Source of the DNA: Thiobacillus sp. 0-1251
GTDB lineage: Bacteria > Pseudomonadota > Gammaproteobacteria > Burkholderiales > Thiobacillaceae
Direction of reading: 5' to 3'
Length of the DNA: 64,000 nt
Assembly: GCA_001899305.1 (NCBI GenBank)
Contig: MKWL01000005.1
Coordinates: 1-64,000, forward strand
A model generated the notes under the pieces. That model was given only the letters and a program-made list of their open reading frames with translations, had not been told where the DNA came from and made no database searches. Positions 10,352 through 19,782 of this stretch are shown here, piece by piece; the stretch's first letter is position 1, and each line of letters opens with the position of its first letter. A program made the position numbers and the translations under genes.

Positions 10352-11028
10352 TGGACATGCAGCCCACCGACCTGAACGCTCAGGCTATCGCCGAATTCCT
10401 GACCCGGCATCCGAACTTCTTCAACGACTTCCCCACCCTGCTGGCGGACCTCCACATCCCGCATCCGCATGGCACCCACGCCGTGTCGATGAGTGAACGC
10501 CAGCTGATCGCGATGCGCGACAAGGTGCGGATGCTGGAAAACAAGCTCGCCGAACTGATTCAATTCGGCGAGGAGAACGACGGCATCTCCGACAAGCTCC
10601 ACGCACTCACCCTTGCCCTGCTGGCGGCGCGTGCGCCGCAGGACGTCCTCGCAGCCTTGAACCTGCACCTGCGGGAAGGCTTCGCGGTACCGCACCATGC
10701 GGTGCGCGTATGGAACCTGCCGGCCGACGCCGCGCCTGGCCTCACCGATCCGGTATCGGACGCCGCGCGCGCAGGTATTGAATCGATGGGTCAACCGGTC
10801 TGCGGCCCGCTTGCGGTCGACGACGCCAGCGGCTGGTTCGGCGAGATCTCGCCGCATCTGCGTGCGTTTGCCTGCATTCCGCTGCGGCCAGTCGCGGCGG
10901 CCGCCCCCATCGGCCTGCTCGTGCTGGCTTCCGAGGAAGCCAAGCGTTTCTACGCCGGCATGGGCACGCTCTACCTCGAACGGCTGGGCCAGCTGGTCGG
11001 CGCCGCCCTGGTGCGGATGCAGGATTGA
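10351..11028 (+). CDS. DUF484 family protein
   Basis: 225 residues. The N-terminal segment IAEFLTRHPNFFNDFPTLLADLHIPHPH and the following MSERQLIAMRDKVRMLENKLAELI coiled-coil stretch are typical of DUF484, which has a GAF-like C-terminal domain (IPLRPVAAAAPIGLLVLASEEAKRFYAGMG). Function is unknown. Family members lie between dapF and xerC as here, sharing a base with the dapF stop. Confidence 0.88.
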   Translation: MDMQPTDLNAQAIAEFLTRHPNFFNDFPTLLADLHIPHPHGTHAVSMSERQLIAMRDKVRMLENKLAELIQFGEENDGISDKLHALTLALLAARAPQDVLAALNLHLREGFAVPHHAVRVWNLPADAAPGLTDPVSDAARAGIESMGQPVCGPLAVDDASGWFGEISPHLRAFACIPLRPVAAAAPIGLLVLASEEAKRFYAGMGTLYLERLGQLVGAALVRMQD

Positions 11029-11915
11029 ACGCAGTCGCCGCCTATCTGCAATCCCTTGCCGCCGAACGGCGGCTGTCTCCGCATACGGTCGCAGCTTATC
11101 AACGCGACCTGGCAAATCTGTCCAGCCTGACCGACGGCAAGCCGCTTGAAACGCTCGATGTAAGCGATATCCGCGGCGCCATCGTCAAGCTGCGTAGCCA
11201 GAACCTGGCCGCCACCAGCGTGGCGCGGCAGCTGTCCAGCTGGCGCGGCTTCTATACCTTCGCCTGCCGCCGGCTCGGCTATGCGAACAACCCCTGCACC
11301 GGCCTGCGCCCGCCCAAAGCGGCCAAGGCCCTGCCCGAGATCCTGTCGCCCGACGCCTGCACGCAACTGCTCGACGGCGGCCTGCCCGCCGAGTCCGACG
11401 ATGCCCTGCTGGCACGCGACCGCGCCATGTTCGAGTTGTTCTATTCGTCCGGGCTGCGCCTGTCGGAACTGGTCGGGCTCGATCTCCACGATGTCAATCT
11501 GCACGCGGGCGAGGCGCAGGTCACCGGCAAGGGCAATAAAACCCGCGTCGTGCCGGTGGGGCAGCAGGCCCAGGCCGCCATTGCCGCCTGGCTGTCGCAG
11601 CGGCAGCCCCTGGCGCAGGCCGACACCGCCGCCCTGTTCATCAACCGGCGCGGCACCCGCCTGACGCCCCGCAGCGTGCAGCTGCGGCTCAACCGCTGGG
11701 CACGACAGGCCGGCCTGAGCCAGCACGTCCACCCGCACCTGCTGCGCCACGCATTTGCCACCCATGTGCTGCAATCGTCGGGCGACCTGCGCGCCGTTCA
11801 GGAAATGCTTGGGCACGCCAGCATCAGCACCACCCAGGTCTACACTCATCTCGACTGGCAGCACCTCGCCAAGGTCTACGACCAGGCGCATCCCCGCGCG
11901 CGCAGGAAAAACTGA
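11025..11915 (+). CDS. xerC: site-specific tyrosine recombinase XerC
   Basis: Together with XerD resolves chromosome dimers at dif. 296 residues: a core-binding N-terminal domain (YLQSLAAERRLSPHTVAAYQRDL) and a catalytic domain with the conserved arginine in GLRLSELVGL, the lysine in TGKGNKTRVVPVG, HLLRHAFATH (HxxR), LGHASISTTQVYTH with the nucleophilic tyrosine, and a short basic tail. It begins with TTG in a TTGA overlap with the DUF484 stop, so translational coupling is likely. Confidence 0.95.
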   Translation: MNAVAAYLQSLAAERRLSPHTVAAYQRDLANLSSLTDGKPLETLDVSDIRGAIVKLRSQNLAATSVARQLSSWRGFYTFACRRLGYANNPCTGLRPPKAAKALPEILSPDACTQLLDGGLPAESDDALLARDRAMFELFYSSGLRLSELVGLDLHDVNLHAGEAQVTGKGNKTRVVPVGQQAQAAIAAWLSQRQPLAQADTAALFINRRGTRLTPRSVQLRLNRWARQAGLSQHVHPHLLRHAFATHVLQSSGDLRAVQEMLGHASISTTQVYTHLDWQHLAKVYDQAHPRARRKN

Positions 11916-11931
11916 TCCCCTCGCCCCGCAT

Positions 11932-11947
11932 GTAAGTATCCACTTAC
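11932..11947. promoter_or_regulatory. short dyad before the GGDEF/EAL gene
   Basis: GTAAGT-ATCC-ACTTAC, a perfect 6-bp dyad in the only intergenic space (52 nt) between xerC and the PAS-GGDEF-EAL gene. It could be an operator; no promoter hexamers are convincing. Confidence 0.3.
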
Positions 11948-11967
11948 TCTGAAGCATATGTGCCTGA

Positions 11968-14826
11968 ATGGCTTCAGAAAGCAGACTGGCGGCCGATTCC
12001 TTCCGTATGTCTCGCCACCTCTCGCCACCGCTCGCCCGCTTCGCGCACGCCTTGCGTCCGGCCCGCCTCAGCACACAAGGTCGCGTGCTGGGGGCGGCCC
12101 TGCTCGTCATGCTGACGGTGTTCGTGCTGGCCGGGCAACAGGCGCTGCATATCGTCCGCCAGGACGCCGATGCCGCCTTGCGTGTACAGGCCACCGCACA
12201 GCTCGCTGCACTGTCGCAGGCCGTCGCGGATCCGGCCATCTGGCAGGATTACCTTGCGGTGCGAACGCGATTGCGGATTCCGATCGACCAGGGGAATTTG
12301 CAGCATGTGGAATACGTCGCGCCGGATGGCCGCGTCATCCGCGAACAAGCCAGCCCGCCCACAGTCGACCGCCCCGACTGGTTCGCCCGGCTGACCCGCC
12401 TGGCCCTCCCCGTCATGCAGGAAGACCTGATCATCCAGGGTACCTACTACGGTCATCTGCGCATCCAGCCTTCCGCCCACGCGTATGAAGATTTCCTGTG
12501 GCATCTCGGGACCCGACTGTTCATTCTGTTCAGTTTCGCGATGGGTCTGCTCGGCTGGCTGATCCATGCCATGCTGCGGATCAACCTGAAGGACCTGACC
12601 CGATTGAGCGCAACCGCCCACCAGATCGAGTCCGGGGACTACAGCGTGCGTCTCCCCGTCCGCACCAGCAGTCCGCCTGAGCTGCAGGAATCCACACGCG
12701 CCTTCAATTACATGAGCGCGGCCCTGGAACGGCTGCTTACCGATCTCGGCGAACAACAGAAAGCGCTCGACAGCGCGGCCAGCGTGTCCGAATCGGATCT
12801 CGCCGGCAACATCACGCTCGCCAACGACCTGTTCTGCATCCTCAGCGGCTACACGCGCGAAGAACTGATCGGCCAGAATCACCGCATCCTCAATTCGGGC
12901 TGCCACGCTCCCGCATTTTTTACCCGTCTGTGGAAAACCATCACGAACGGCCGGACCTGGCGCGGGGAGATCTGCAACCGCGCCAAGGATGGACGGTTAT
13001 TCTGGACTGCCACCACCATCATCCCGATCAAGGGCGACGACGGTCTGCCGCAGAAGTACCTGTCGATCCGCTTCGACATCACGCAGCGCAAGATCGACGA
13101 GGCGGCGCTCAGCAACGAGAAAGAGCGCTGGCAGGTCACGCTGCAATCGATCAACGATGCCGTCATCGTCACCAACCCGCACAACCAGGTGACCTATCTC
13201 AACCCGGCCGCAGAAAGCCTGCTGGGTATCGCCCTCGAGGATGCACAGCTGAATTTGTTGAGCGAGATGATCCAGTTCGACCGGGTGAACGGCGACGAGG
13301 ATGCGCCGGCCTGTTTCCTGTCGTCGACGTCAGCATTGCATGGCCAGACCGGATCGGCCGAATTGCACACCCGCTATGGCCAGCACCTGGCCATCAGCTA
13401 CAGTTGCGCGCCACTGACCGACCAGGACGGCCTGGGCGCTGTCTACGTGCTGCGCGACGAAACCGAAAAGAAAGAACTGCTCGACAACCTGCGCGAGATG
13501 GCCTTCCACGACACGCTGACCACCTTGCCCAATCGGCGTGCGGTGGAAGGACGCCTGGCCCGGGCGCTGCGTACTGCGCGTGATCACGGTCAGCAGCATG
13601 CGTTCTGCTACATCGATCTCGACCAGTTCAAGCTGGTAAACGACACCTGCGGCCATTCGGTGGGCGATTCCCTGCTGATGGACATTGCCCAGACCATGAA
13701 AGCCGCCCTGCCCGCGCACGCCTATCTGGGCCGTCTGGGTGGAGACGAATTCGGCCTCATCCTGTTCGATACCCGGCCCGACGAGGCCAACCGGATCTGT
13801 CGGCAGCTGGTGCAGCGCATCCGCGACTTCCGCTTCGAACACAAGGGACGACGCTTCACGCTGGGTGCCTGCGCCGGCGTCGCCCCGATCACCCAGGCCG
13901 CGACCACGGCCGGCGACCTCATGATCCAGGCCGACATGGCGTGCTATCGCGCCAAGTCGGAGGGGAGCGGACGCGTCATGCTGTACGAGGCGGACGAGGT
14001 CGGATTCCGTCGCCTGGAAACGGAAATGGGCTGGGCAGCCGATTTCGCCCAGGCACTGGAAGCCAACCAGTTCCTGCCCTATCGCCAGTTGATCCGGCCG
14101 ACCTCGCGCGGCGGCCAGCCACACTATGAAGTGCTGATCCGCTGGCAGCGCGATGGCGTGGTCGAAGGGCCGGCCAAGCTGCTGCCGGCCCTCGAGCGCT
14201 ACGGACAGGCGCCCATCCTCGACCGCTGGATGCTGGAAGCGGTGGTGTCCTACCTGGCGGCGCAGCCCGACGACAATGCGGTCTATTTCATCAATCTCTC
14301 GGGCAAGACCGTCGCCGACGAGTCCTTCCTCGGCGTGGTCTGCCACATGCTCGATCATTATGGCGTGGAAGGCTCGCGCCTCGGCTTCGAAGTGACGGAA
14401 ACCGCCGCGGTGGTCAATCTCGGCGACGCGCAGCGTCTGATCCACGGCCTGCGCGAACGCGGTTGCCAGTTCGCACTGGACGATTTCGGGCGCGACGCCT
14501 CTTCCTTCTTCTATCTCAAGCATCTGCCCGCCGACTTCCTCAAGATCGACGGCGCCTTCGTGCGCGGCATGCTGGACGACCGGCGCGACCAGGCCATCGT
14601 CCGCTCGATCGCCCAGCTGGCAAGCGATTTCGGCATGCATTCGGTGGCCGAGCAAGTGGAAGACGCCAATATGGCGGCGCTGCTCGAAGACATGGGTGTG
14701 GATTATCTGCAGGGCTACCACATCCACCGTCCGGAGGCCTTTCCTTACTGGCAGCCGGTCACCAACACGCTGACGGCCACAGGCGGACATGCGGGACGCT
14801 TTCCTCATCTGACGCTGATCAAATAG
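11968..14826 (+). CDS. membrane-bound PAS-GGDEF-EAL cyclic-di-GMP protein
   Basis: 952 residues. Order: membrane segment (about 38-56), periplasmic sensor (about 57-180), second membrane segment (LFILFSFAMGLLGWLIHAML), HAMP, a PAS/PAC domain (GYTREELIGQNHRILNSG), a second PAS (NPHNQVTYLNPAAESLLGI), GGDEF and EAL. The cyclase site reads GRLGGDEF, so it is probably active. The EAL domain keeps the metal and base residues in altered form (YEVLIRW for EALLRW, INLSG, EVTETA, LDDFG, LKIDG, AEQVE for AEGVE, LQGY), and the loop after DDFG is RDASS instead of TGYSS; phosphodiesterase activity is therefore uncertain. ATG at 12007 is an alternative start. Confidence 0.92.
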   Translation: MASESRLAADSFRMSRHLSPPLARFAHALRPARLSTQGRVLGAALLVMLTVFVLAGQQALHIVRQDADAALRVQATAQLAALSQAVADPAIWQDYLAVRTRLRIPIDQGNLQHVEYVAPDGRVIREQASPPTVDRPDWFARLTRLALPVMQEDLIIQGTYYGHLRIQPSAHAYEDFLWHLGTRLFILFSFAMGLLGWLIHAMLRINLKDLTRLSATAHQIESGDYSVRLPVRTSSPPELQESTRAFNYMSAALERLLTDLGEQQKALDSAASVSESDLAGNITLANDLFCILSGYTREELIGQNHRILNSGCHAPAFFTRLWKTITNGRTWRGEICNRAKDGRLFWTATTIIPIKGDDGLPQKYLSIRFDITQRKIDEAALSNEKERWQVTLQSINDAVIVTNPHNQVTYLNPAAESLLGIALEDAQLNLLSEMIQFDRVNGDEDAPACFLSSTSALHGQTGSAELHTRYGQHLAISYSCAPLTDQDGLGAVYVLRDETEKKELLDNLREMAFHDTLTTLPNRRAVEGRLARALRTARDHGQQHAFCYIDLDQFKLVNDTCGHSVGDSLLMDIAQTMKAALPAHAYLGRLGGDEFGLILFDTRPDEANRICRQLVQRIRDFRFEHKGRRFTLGACAGVAPITQAATTAGDLMIQADMACYRAKSEGSGRVMLYEADEVGFRRLETEMGWAADFAQALEANQFLPYRQLIRPTSRGGQPHYEVLIRWQRDGVVEGPAKLLPALERYGQAPILDRWMLEAVVSYLAAQPDDNAVYFINLSGKTVADESFLGVVCHMLDHYGVEGSRLGFEVTETAAVVNLGDAQRLIHGLRERGCQFALDDFGRDASSFFYLKHLPADFLKIDGAFVRGMLDDRRDQAIVRSIAQLASDFGMHSVAEQVEDANMAALLEDMGVDYLQGYHIHRPEAFPYWQPVTNTLTATGGHAGRFPHLTLIK

Positions 14827-14879
14827 GACCGCGCCGGCCGGCACGCACGGCGCAACAATCGATCGCGGAGGCTTCGTCG

Positions 14880-15425
14880 TTACAGCATCGCCTTCGGCGG
14901 GATCAGGGTGATCCAGTCGCCCAGCGCCGCCCGGATTTCACTCAACCTGAGGTGCCGCATCAACAGCGGGTTGCCGGGGACCATCTGGTTCCACGCACAG
15001 GTCATGCCACGCAGATTCGGCTGCGCGGGATCGCGCAGCCGGAACTCCGTCTTGTAATAGAGGGGCGTCACGTCGCCGTCATCGTCCACATACCGGGCCT
15101 TCATCAGCGGCGACTTCGCCGCTGCATAGAAATCCACATTGCGCGTCACCCGCCATATCTGGAAACGCCCCGGCTTGAGCGTCTGCGGCGTGTCGCGCAC
15201 CGTATTCAGTTCCACCACGCAATACGGATCGAACTCCTGTACGCCGTTGCGCGGCACGACCTGGCCATACTGCAGACGCACCGTGGCCGAGCCGGGTGGA
15301 ATCGTCAGGGAATGGTTGAGCTGCGCCAACCATCCTGGGGGATAGGCATAGTAGGGCGAAGCCGGGTCGGGCGATTCAAGGCTGGCACACCCCGCCAGCA
15401 GCAATGCGAATACGATCATTTTCAT
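14880..15425 (-). CDS. hypothetical lipoprotein
   Basis: 181 residues with a short signal peptide ending in a lipobox (VFALLLAGCAS), so the mature protein should be anchored by Cys-12. The body has a beta-rich appearance, with two cysteines (DPYCVVE, GMTCAWN); I do not recognise the family. It lies 26 nt after the RND permease gene on the same strand and is probably co-transcribed, suggesting an envelope role linked to that pump, but this is inference from position. Confidence 0.7.
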   Translation of the reverse strand: MKMIVFALLLAGCASLESPDPASPYYAYPPGWLAQLNHSLTIPPGSATVRLQYGQVVPRNGVQEFDPYCVVELNTVRDTPQTLKPGRFQIWRVTRNVDFYAAAKSPLMKARYVDDDGDVTPLYYKTEFRLRDPAQPNLRGMTCAWNQMVPGNPLLMRHLRLSEIRAALGDWITLIPPKAML

Positions 15426-15451
15426 GCTGGTCTCCTTGCATGTTTTGTACC

Positions 15452-18400
15452 TTAGCCCGGTTTTACCCTAAACCAAGCCGCATACAGGGCAGGCAGAAAA
15501 AACAGCGTGAGGAAGGTCGCCGCGATCAGCCCCCCCATGACCGATACGGCCATGGGACCCCAGAAAATCGAGCGCGACAGCGGGATCATCGCCAGCACCG
15601 CGGCGGCGGCGGTGAGGCTGATCGGCCGCATGCGCCGCACTGTGGATTCGACGATCGCATCCCACTGCGACAGGCCGCGAGCCACGTCCTGCTGGATCTG
15701 GTCGACCAGGATCACCGAATTGCGCATGATCATGCCGGACAGCGAGATGATGCCCAGCAAGGCCACGAAGCCCATCGGCTGGCCGGTCACCAGCAGCGCG
15801 ACCGCCACGCCGATGATGCCGAGCGGCGCCGTAAGCACCACCAGCAAGGCGCGCGCGAAATTGCCGAGTTGCAGCATCAGCAGTGTCAGCGTGGTGACCA
15901 CGATCAACGGCCACGAGGCGGCGATGGCGGCATTGGCCTTGGCACTGCTTTCCACCGGTCCCCCTATTTCCAGCCGGAAACCGGGCGGCAGCTGCGCCTT
16001 GAATCGGGCCACCTGCGGCGCAATCGATTCGATGATCGTCGCCGGCTGCGTGTTACCCACCGGATCGCCGCGCACCGAGATCGTCGGCAGGCGGTCGCGC
16101 CGCCAGATCACGCCGTCCTCGAACACCGGACGGAAGGTGGCGATCTGCCCCAGGGTCACGCTTTGTCCGTCGAAGCTGCCGACCGGCAGCGATTTCAGCA
16201 CATCGACGTCGCGATGTTCCTTGCGCGGAATGCGCAATTCGACGTCGATCAACTGATCGTCTTCCCGGAACTGGGTAATCGTCGTCCCCGACAACTCCAG
16301 CGCCAACAGGCGCCCGACTGCATCCGAGCTGAGGCCGAGCGCCTTGATCTTGTCCTGGTCGAGCTGGACCTTGATCGCCAGCGACTGCTCGTTCCAGTCC
16401 AGGTTCACGGCCGTCACCTGCGGCTGGGCCGCGACGATCCTGCGCAGTTTCTCGGCTTCGATCTTGAGCCTCGGGATGTCGGCGCCGGACAATCGGTACT
16501 GCACAGGGTAGCCGGCGGGCGGTCCATATTCGAAACGCACGGCACGTCCGCGCACATTGGGGAAGTCGGTCTCGAACAGCCGACGGATACGCGCAAGTTC
16601 GCGCTCCCGCGCCGGCACGTCCTTCGCGATCACCACCAGCTGCGCGAAATTGCGGTTGTTCAGCCGCTGGTCCAGCGCCAGCACGAAACGCGGCGCGCCC
16701 TGGCCGATGTAGTCGAGCACGTGGGCGACATCCTTGTCCTGCCGCAGCAGGGTTTCGAGCCTGATCGCCTGGGCACGCGTGGCCTCGATGGACGCGCCTT
16801 CGGGCAGCCACATTTCGACCAGGATTTCCAGCCGGTCGGACTGCGGAAAGAACTGTTTCTCGACCCGCTGCATCGCGACGAGTCCGACGACCAGCGCCGC
16901 CACCGTCAGCGCAATCACGCTGCGCCGATGGGTGAGGCACCCGTTCACCATGGCGCGGAAACGCCGGTAGAACGGCGTGAGATACGCCGCATTCTCGTCC
17001 GTCACGTGGCGAGCCGGTTTCAGCAGGACATGCCCCAGGTAAGGCGTCACCACGACCGCCACCAGCCAGGAGGACAGCAACGCGATCGTCGTCACCGCGA
17101 AAATGGCGAAGGTGTATTCGCCGACCATCGACTTGGCCAGCGCGATCGGCAGGAATGCGGTGGCGGTCAACAAGGTACCGGTCAGCATGGGAAACGCGGT
17201 CGAATGGAAGGCGTAGGTGGCCGCTTCGAAGCGGTTCCAGCCGGCCTCCAGCTTGTGCGCCATCATTTCCACCGCGATGATGGCGTCGTCCACCAGCAGG
17301 CCGAGGGCGATGATGAGCGCGCCGGTCGAGATGCGATGCAGGTCGATGTCGAACAGCCACATCGTGGTGAAGGTGATCGCCAGCACCACCGGGATGGACA
17401 GCGTCACCACCAGGCCGGCACGCCACTTGAGCGCCAGGAAGGTCACCGCCAGCACGATGGCAACGGCTTCGAAGAAACTCTGCATGAAGAGCCGGACCGC
17501 GTGGCTGACGATGCTGGGCTGGTCATGGATCCGCTGGATCTCCATGCCCACCGGCAGCGTCTTCTGCAAGTCCGCCATGGCGGCCGCCACGGCACGTCCC
17601 ATCGCCACCACGTCGCCGCCGTCGGCCAGCGACACCCCGAGCAGCACCGCCGGCTCGCCCTGCGAACGGATTTCGGCGGTGGGCGGATCTTCGTAGCGCC
17701 GCGTCACACTGGCGATATCGCCCAGCCGGATGCTGCGCGTGCCGATCCGGATGATCGTTTCGCGCACGCCCTCGACGTCGGAATAGGGCCCCGACACGCG
17801 CAGCGGGATCGACAGGGCCTGGTTTTCGATCCGCCCATTCGCCACCACGCCGTTCTGCTCCTGCACGGCCTGCATGATCTGCTGCGGCATGAGGCCGAGG
17901 GTGGCGAGCTTTTGCGCAGGAATCTCGACGTAGATTTTTTCCGGGACGATGCCGAACAGCTCGACCTTGCCCACATTGGGCAGGCGGCGGACTTCGCGCT
18001 GCGCGTCCTCAGCGACGCGGCGCAGTTCGGACCGGCTGAAGCCGTCGCCGGTGAAGGCATAGATCGAACCGAAGGTGTCGCCGAACTCGTCGTTGAAGAA
18101 GGGCCCCTGCACACCGGCCGGTAGCGCCGTCTTCAGATCGCCGATCTTCTTGCGGACCTGATACCAGGCCGCGGCCACGTCGCGCCCGCGCACCGTTTCC
18201 TTGAGATTGACGAAAAGTGCCGTCTCACCGGCCTTGGCGTAGCTCTGCACGTAATCGAGCTCGGGCATTTCCTGCAGCTTCTTCTCGATCCGTTCGGTCA
18301 GCTGTTCCGACACTTCCTGCGCGGTCGCCCCTGGCCATTGCGCCTGGATCAGCATGGTCTTGAAGGTGAACGGCGGATCTTCGGCCTGCCCCAACTGAAA

Positions 18401-18520
18401 ATAGGACCGCACACCGACCAGCAGGATCAGCACGATGAAGAAGCGCACCAGTGCCGGATGCTCGATCGCCCAACGCGACAGGTTGCCGCGCGCGGGCACG
18501 AAACGCGGGGTGTCGTTCAT
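15452..18520 (-). CDS. RND efflux transporter permease (HAE1/AcrB-like)
   Basis: Proton-driven inner-membrane pump, 1022 residues. It has the twofold RND layout: a first membrane helix (FFIVLILLVGVRSYF), a large periplasmic loop, helices with the proton-relay aspartates in ALGLLVDDAIIAVEMM, the second loop, and a C-terminal helix bundle (GMIMRNSVILVDQIQQ). The true start at 18520 overlaps the adaptor gene by ATGA; upstream codons in this frame belong to the adaptor region. Substrate is not predictable. No TolC-type outer-membrane factor is encoded next to it. Confidence 0.92.
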   Translation of the reverse strand: MNDTPRFVPARGNLSRWAIEHPALVRFFIVLILLVGVRSYFQLGQAEDPPFTFKTMLIQAQWPGATAQEVSEQLTERIEKKLQEMPELDYVQSYAKAGETALFVNLKETVRGRDVAAAWYQVRKKIGDLKTALPAGVQGPFFNDEFGDTFGSIYAFTGDGFSRSELRRVAEDAQREVRRLPNVGKVELFGIVPEKIYVEIPAQKLATLGLMPQQIMQAVQEQNGVVANGRIENQALSIPLRVSGPYSDVEGVRETIIRIGTRSIRLGDIASVTRRYEDPPTAEIRSQGEPAVLLGVSLADGGDVVAMGRAVAAAMADLQKTLPVGMEIQRIHDQPSIVSHAVRLFMQSFFEAVAIVLAVTFLALKWRAGLVVTLSIPVVLAITFTTMWLFDIDLHRISTGALIIALGLLVDDAIIAVEMMAHKLEAGWNRFEAATYAFHSTAFPMLTGTLLTATAFLPIALAKSMVGEYTFAIFAVTTIALLSSWLVAVVVTPYLGHVLLKPARHVTDENAAYLTPFYRRFRAMVNGCLTHRRSVIALTVAALVVGLVAMQRVEKQFFPQSDRLEILVEMWLPEGASIEATRAQAIRLETLLRQDKDVAHVLDYIGQGAPRFVLALDQRLNNRNFAQLVVIAKDVPARERELARIRRLFETDFPNVRGRAVRFEYGPPAGYPVQYRLSGADIPRLKIEAEKLRRIVAAQPQVTAVNLDWNEQSLAIKVQLDQDKIKALGLSSDAVGRLLALELSGTTITQFREDDQLIDVELRIPRKEHRDVDVLKSLPVGSFDGQSVTLGQIATFRPVFEDGVIWRRDRLPTISVRGDPVGNTQPATIIESIAPQVARFKAQLPPGFRLEIGGPVESSAKANAAIAASWPLIVVTTLTLLMLQLGNFARALLVVLTAPLGIIGVAVALLVTGQPMGFVALLGIISLSGMIMRNSVILVDQIQQDVARGLSQWDAIVESTVRRMRPISLTAAAAVLAMIPLSRSIFWGPMAVSVMGGLIAATFLTLFFLPALYAAWFRVKPG

Positions 18521-19593
18521 GGGCGGCCGGGGTCGGCCAGACGCACCTGCTGGCCGGGCGCCAGCTTGTGCACGCCTGCCGTCACCACCCACTCGCCGGC
18601 AGCCAGCCCCGACACGATGGCCGCGCGTTCGCCATTCAATTCGCCGATCTGCACGGTGCGCGCCGCCACTTTGCGGGTCTGGGGATTCACTACCCACACC
18701 TGCGGCTTGCCGTCGATCCTGAACAAGGCCGATTGCGCCACCGACAGGCTCGGTCGCAGTTCACTGTCGACCTCGACCGTAGCCGTCATGCCCAGTTTCA
18801 CGGCCGCATCGGGATGCAGCAGGCTGACGCGGGCGCTGTAGGTACGGCTGCCCGCATCGGCCACCGGCGACACTTCGCGCAGGCGGCCGGCATAGTCCCG
18901 CCCTGGTACCGACCACAGGCGGATGCGCAGGTTGTGTGCGGTACGCAATGCATCGAGCGCATTTTCCGGCACGTCGATGCGAACTTCGCGCTCACCATCG
19001 CGCGCCAGCTGCGCCACCGGTTGGCCGGCCGCCACCACCTGCCCCGCCTCGAACGAAATGGCTGTCACCACGCCGGCATGCGGCGCGGTCAGCCGGGTAT
19101 AGGCCTGCTGGTTGTCCTGGCGGGCCGCTTCCGCCCGCAACTGGCGCGCCTGCGCCGCGGCTGCCTCGGCAGTGGTCCGGCGGCGATCCAGTTCGGCCTG
19201 GGAAATGAAATTCTGCGCGCGCAGCTCGGTAAACCGCTGCAAATCCTGGCGCGCCAGCCGGGCCTCGGCCTCGGCGGCCGTCAGCTGTGCGTGTGCGGCA
19301 TGCGACGCCAGCACATAGTCGTTGGGGTCGAGCGTGGCGATGACCTGGCCCGCCCGGACCTGGCTGCCGACGTCCACCTTGCGGGCGTCAACCCGTCCCG
19401 CCACGCGAAACGCCAGATCGGTCTCGTAGCGCGCCCGCACCTCCCCCGCGTAGCGCGTGCCTTGCTGGGCAGTGTGCATCCCCACCTGCTCCGCGCGTAC
19501 CGGACGAATATCCTCGGGCGCCACAGGCGGCGCATCGCGCCCGCACGCAGCCAGCAGGAGCAGAAGGACCGTCAAAGGGAGAAAGGCTTTCAT
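18517..19593 (-). CDS. RND efflux periplasmic adaptor (membrane fusion protein)
   Basis: 358 residues with a lipoprotein signal (LLLLLAACGRD, lipidated Cys-17). It has the MFP fold: VDARKVDVGSQVRAGQVIATLDP in the lipoyl half, a helical hairpin rich in Ala, Glu and Arg (about 100-155), then ISFEAGQVVAAGQPVAQLA and a beta-barrel (AAVKLGMTATVEV). It bridges the following RND permease to an outer-membrane channel. The start at 19593 gives the proper signal peptide. First gene of a three-gene minus-strand operon. Confidence 0.92.
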   Translation of the reverse strand: MKAFLPLTVLLLLLAACGRDAPPVAPEDIRPVRAEQVGMHTAQQGTRYAGEVRARYETDLAFRVAGRVDARKVDVGSQVRAGQVIATLDPNDYVLASHAAHAQLTAAEAEARLARQDLQRFTELRAQNFISQAELDRRRTTAEAAAAQARQLRAEAARQDNQQAYTRLTAPHAGVVTAISFEAGQVVAAGQPVAQLARDGEREVRIDVPENALDALRTAHNLRIRLWSVPGRDYAGRLREVSPVADAGSRTYSARVSLLHPDAAVKLGMTATVEVDSELRPSLSVAQSALFRIDGKPQVWVVNPQTRKVAARTVQIGELNGERAAIVSGLAAGEWVVTAGVHKLAPGQQVRLADPGRP

Positions 19594-19782
19594 GCCCGGA
19601 TTATCACCCATCGTCACGGGTTCGACCTGTCCGGTCCCCATCGCCCGAGACCGCCCGATGACACCGGCAGCCATGACGGAGTTATGATGCGGGTCGCGCA
19701 TCTGCCACGGCCGGTTCCATTTCGACTGCCCGGGCGCATGCCCGGCCGCATTTTTCAACCATCCTAGACGCCTGGAGTTCCG

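Noticed and set aside
11025-11915. Tyrosine recombinase as a mobile-element integrase
   Set aside because: Length, motifs and the dapF-DUF484 context identify housekeeping XerC; no attachment repeats seen.
15404-18124. Very long open frame on the plus strand opposite the RND permease gene
   Set aside because: Its translation is rich in His, Arg and Gln without domain motifs, as expected for the antisense frame of a GC-rich gene; the minus-strand RND signature is unambiguous.
18520-18697. Upstream extension of the RND permease start
   Set aside because: The added residues are Arg/Gly-rich and overlap the adaptor coding region; the ATGA overlap at 18517-18520 and the family-like start MNDTPRFVPARGNLSRWAIE support the shorter form.
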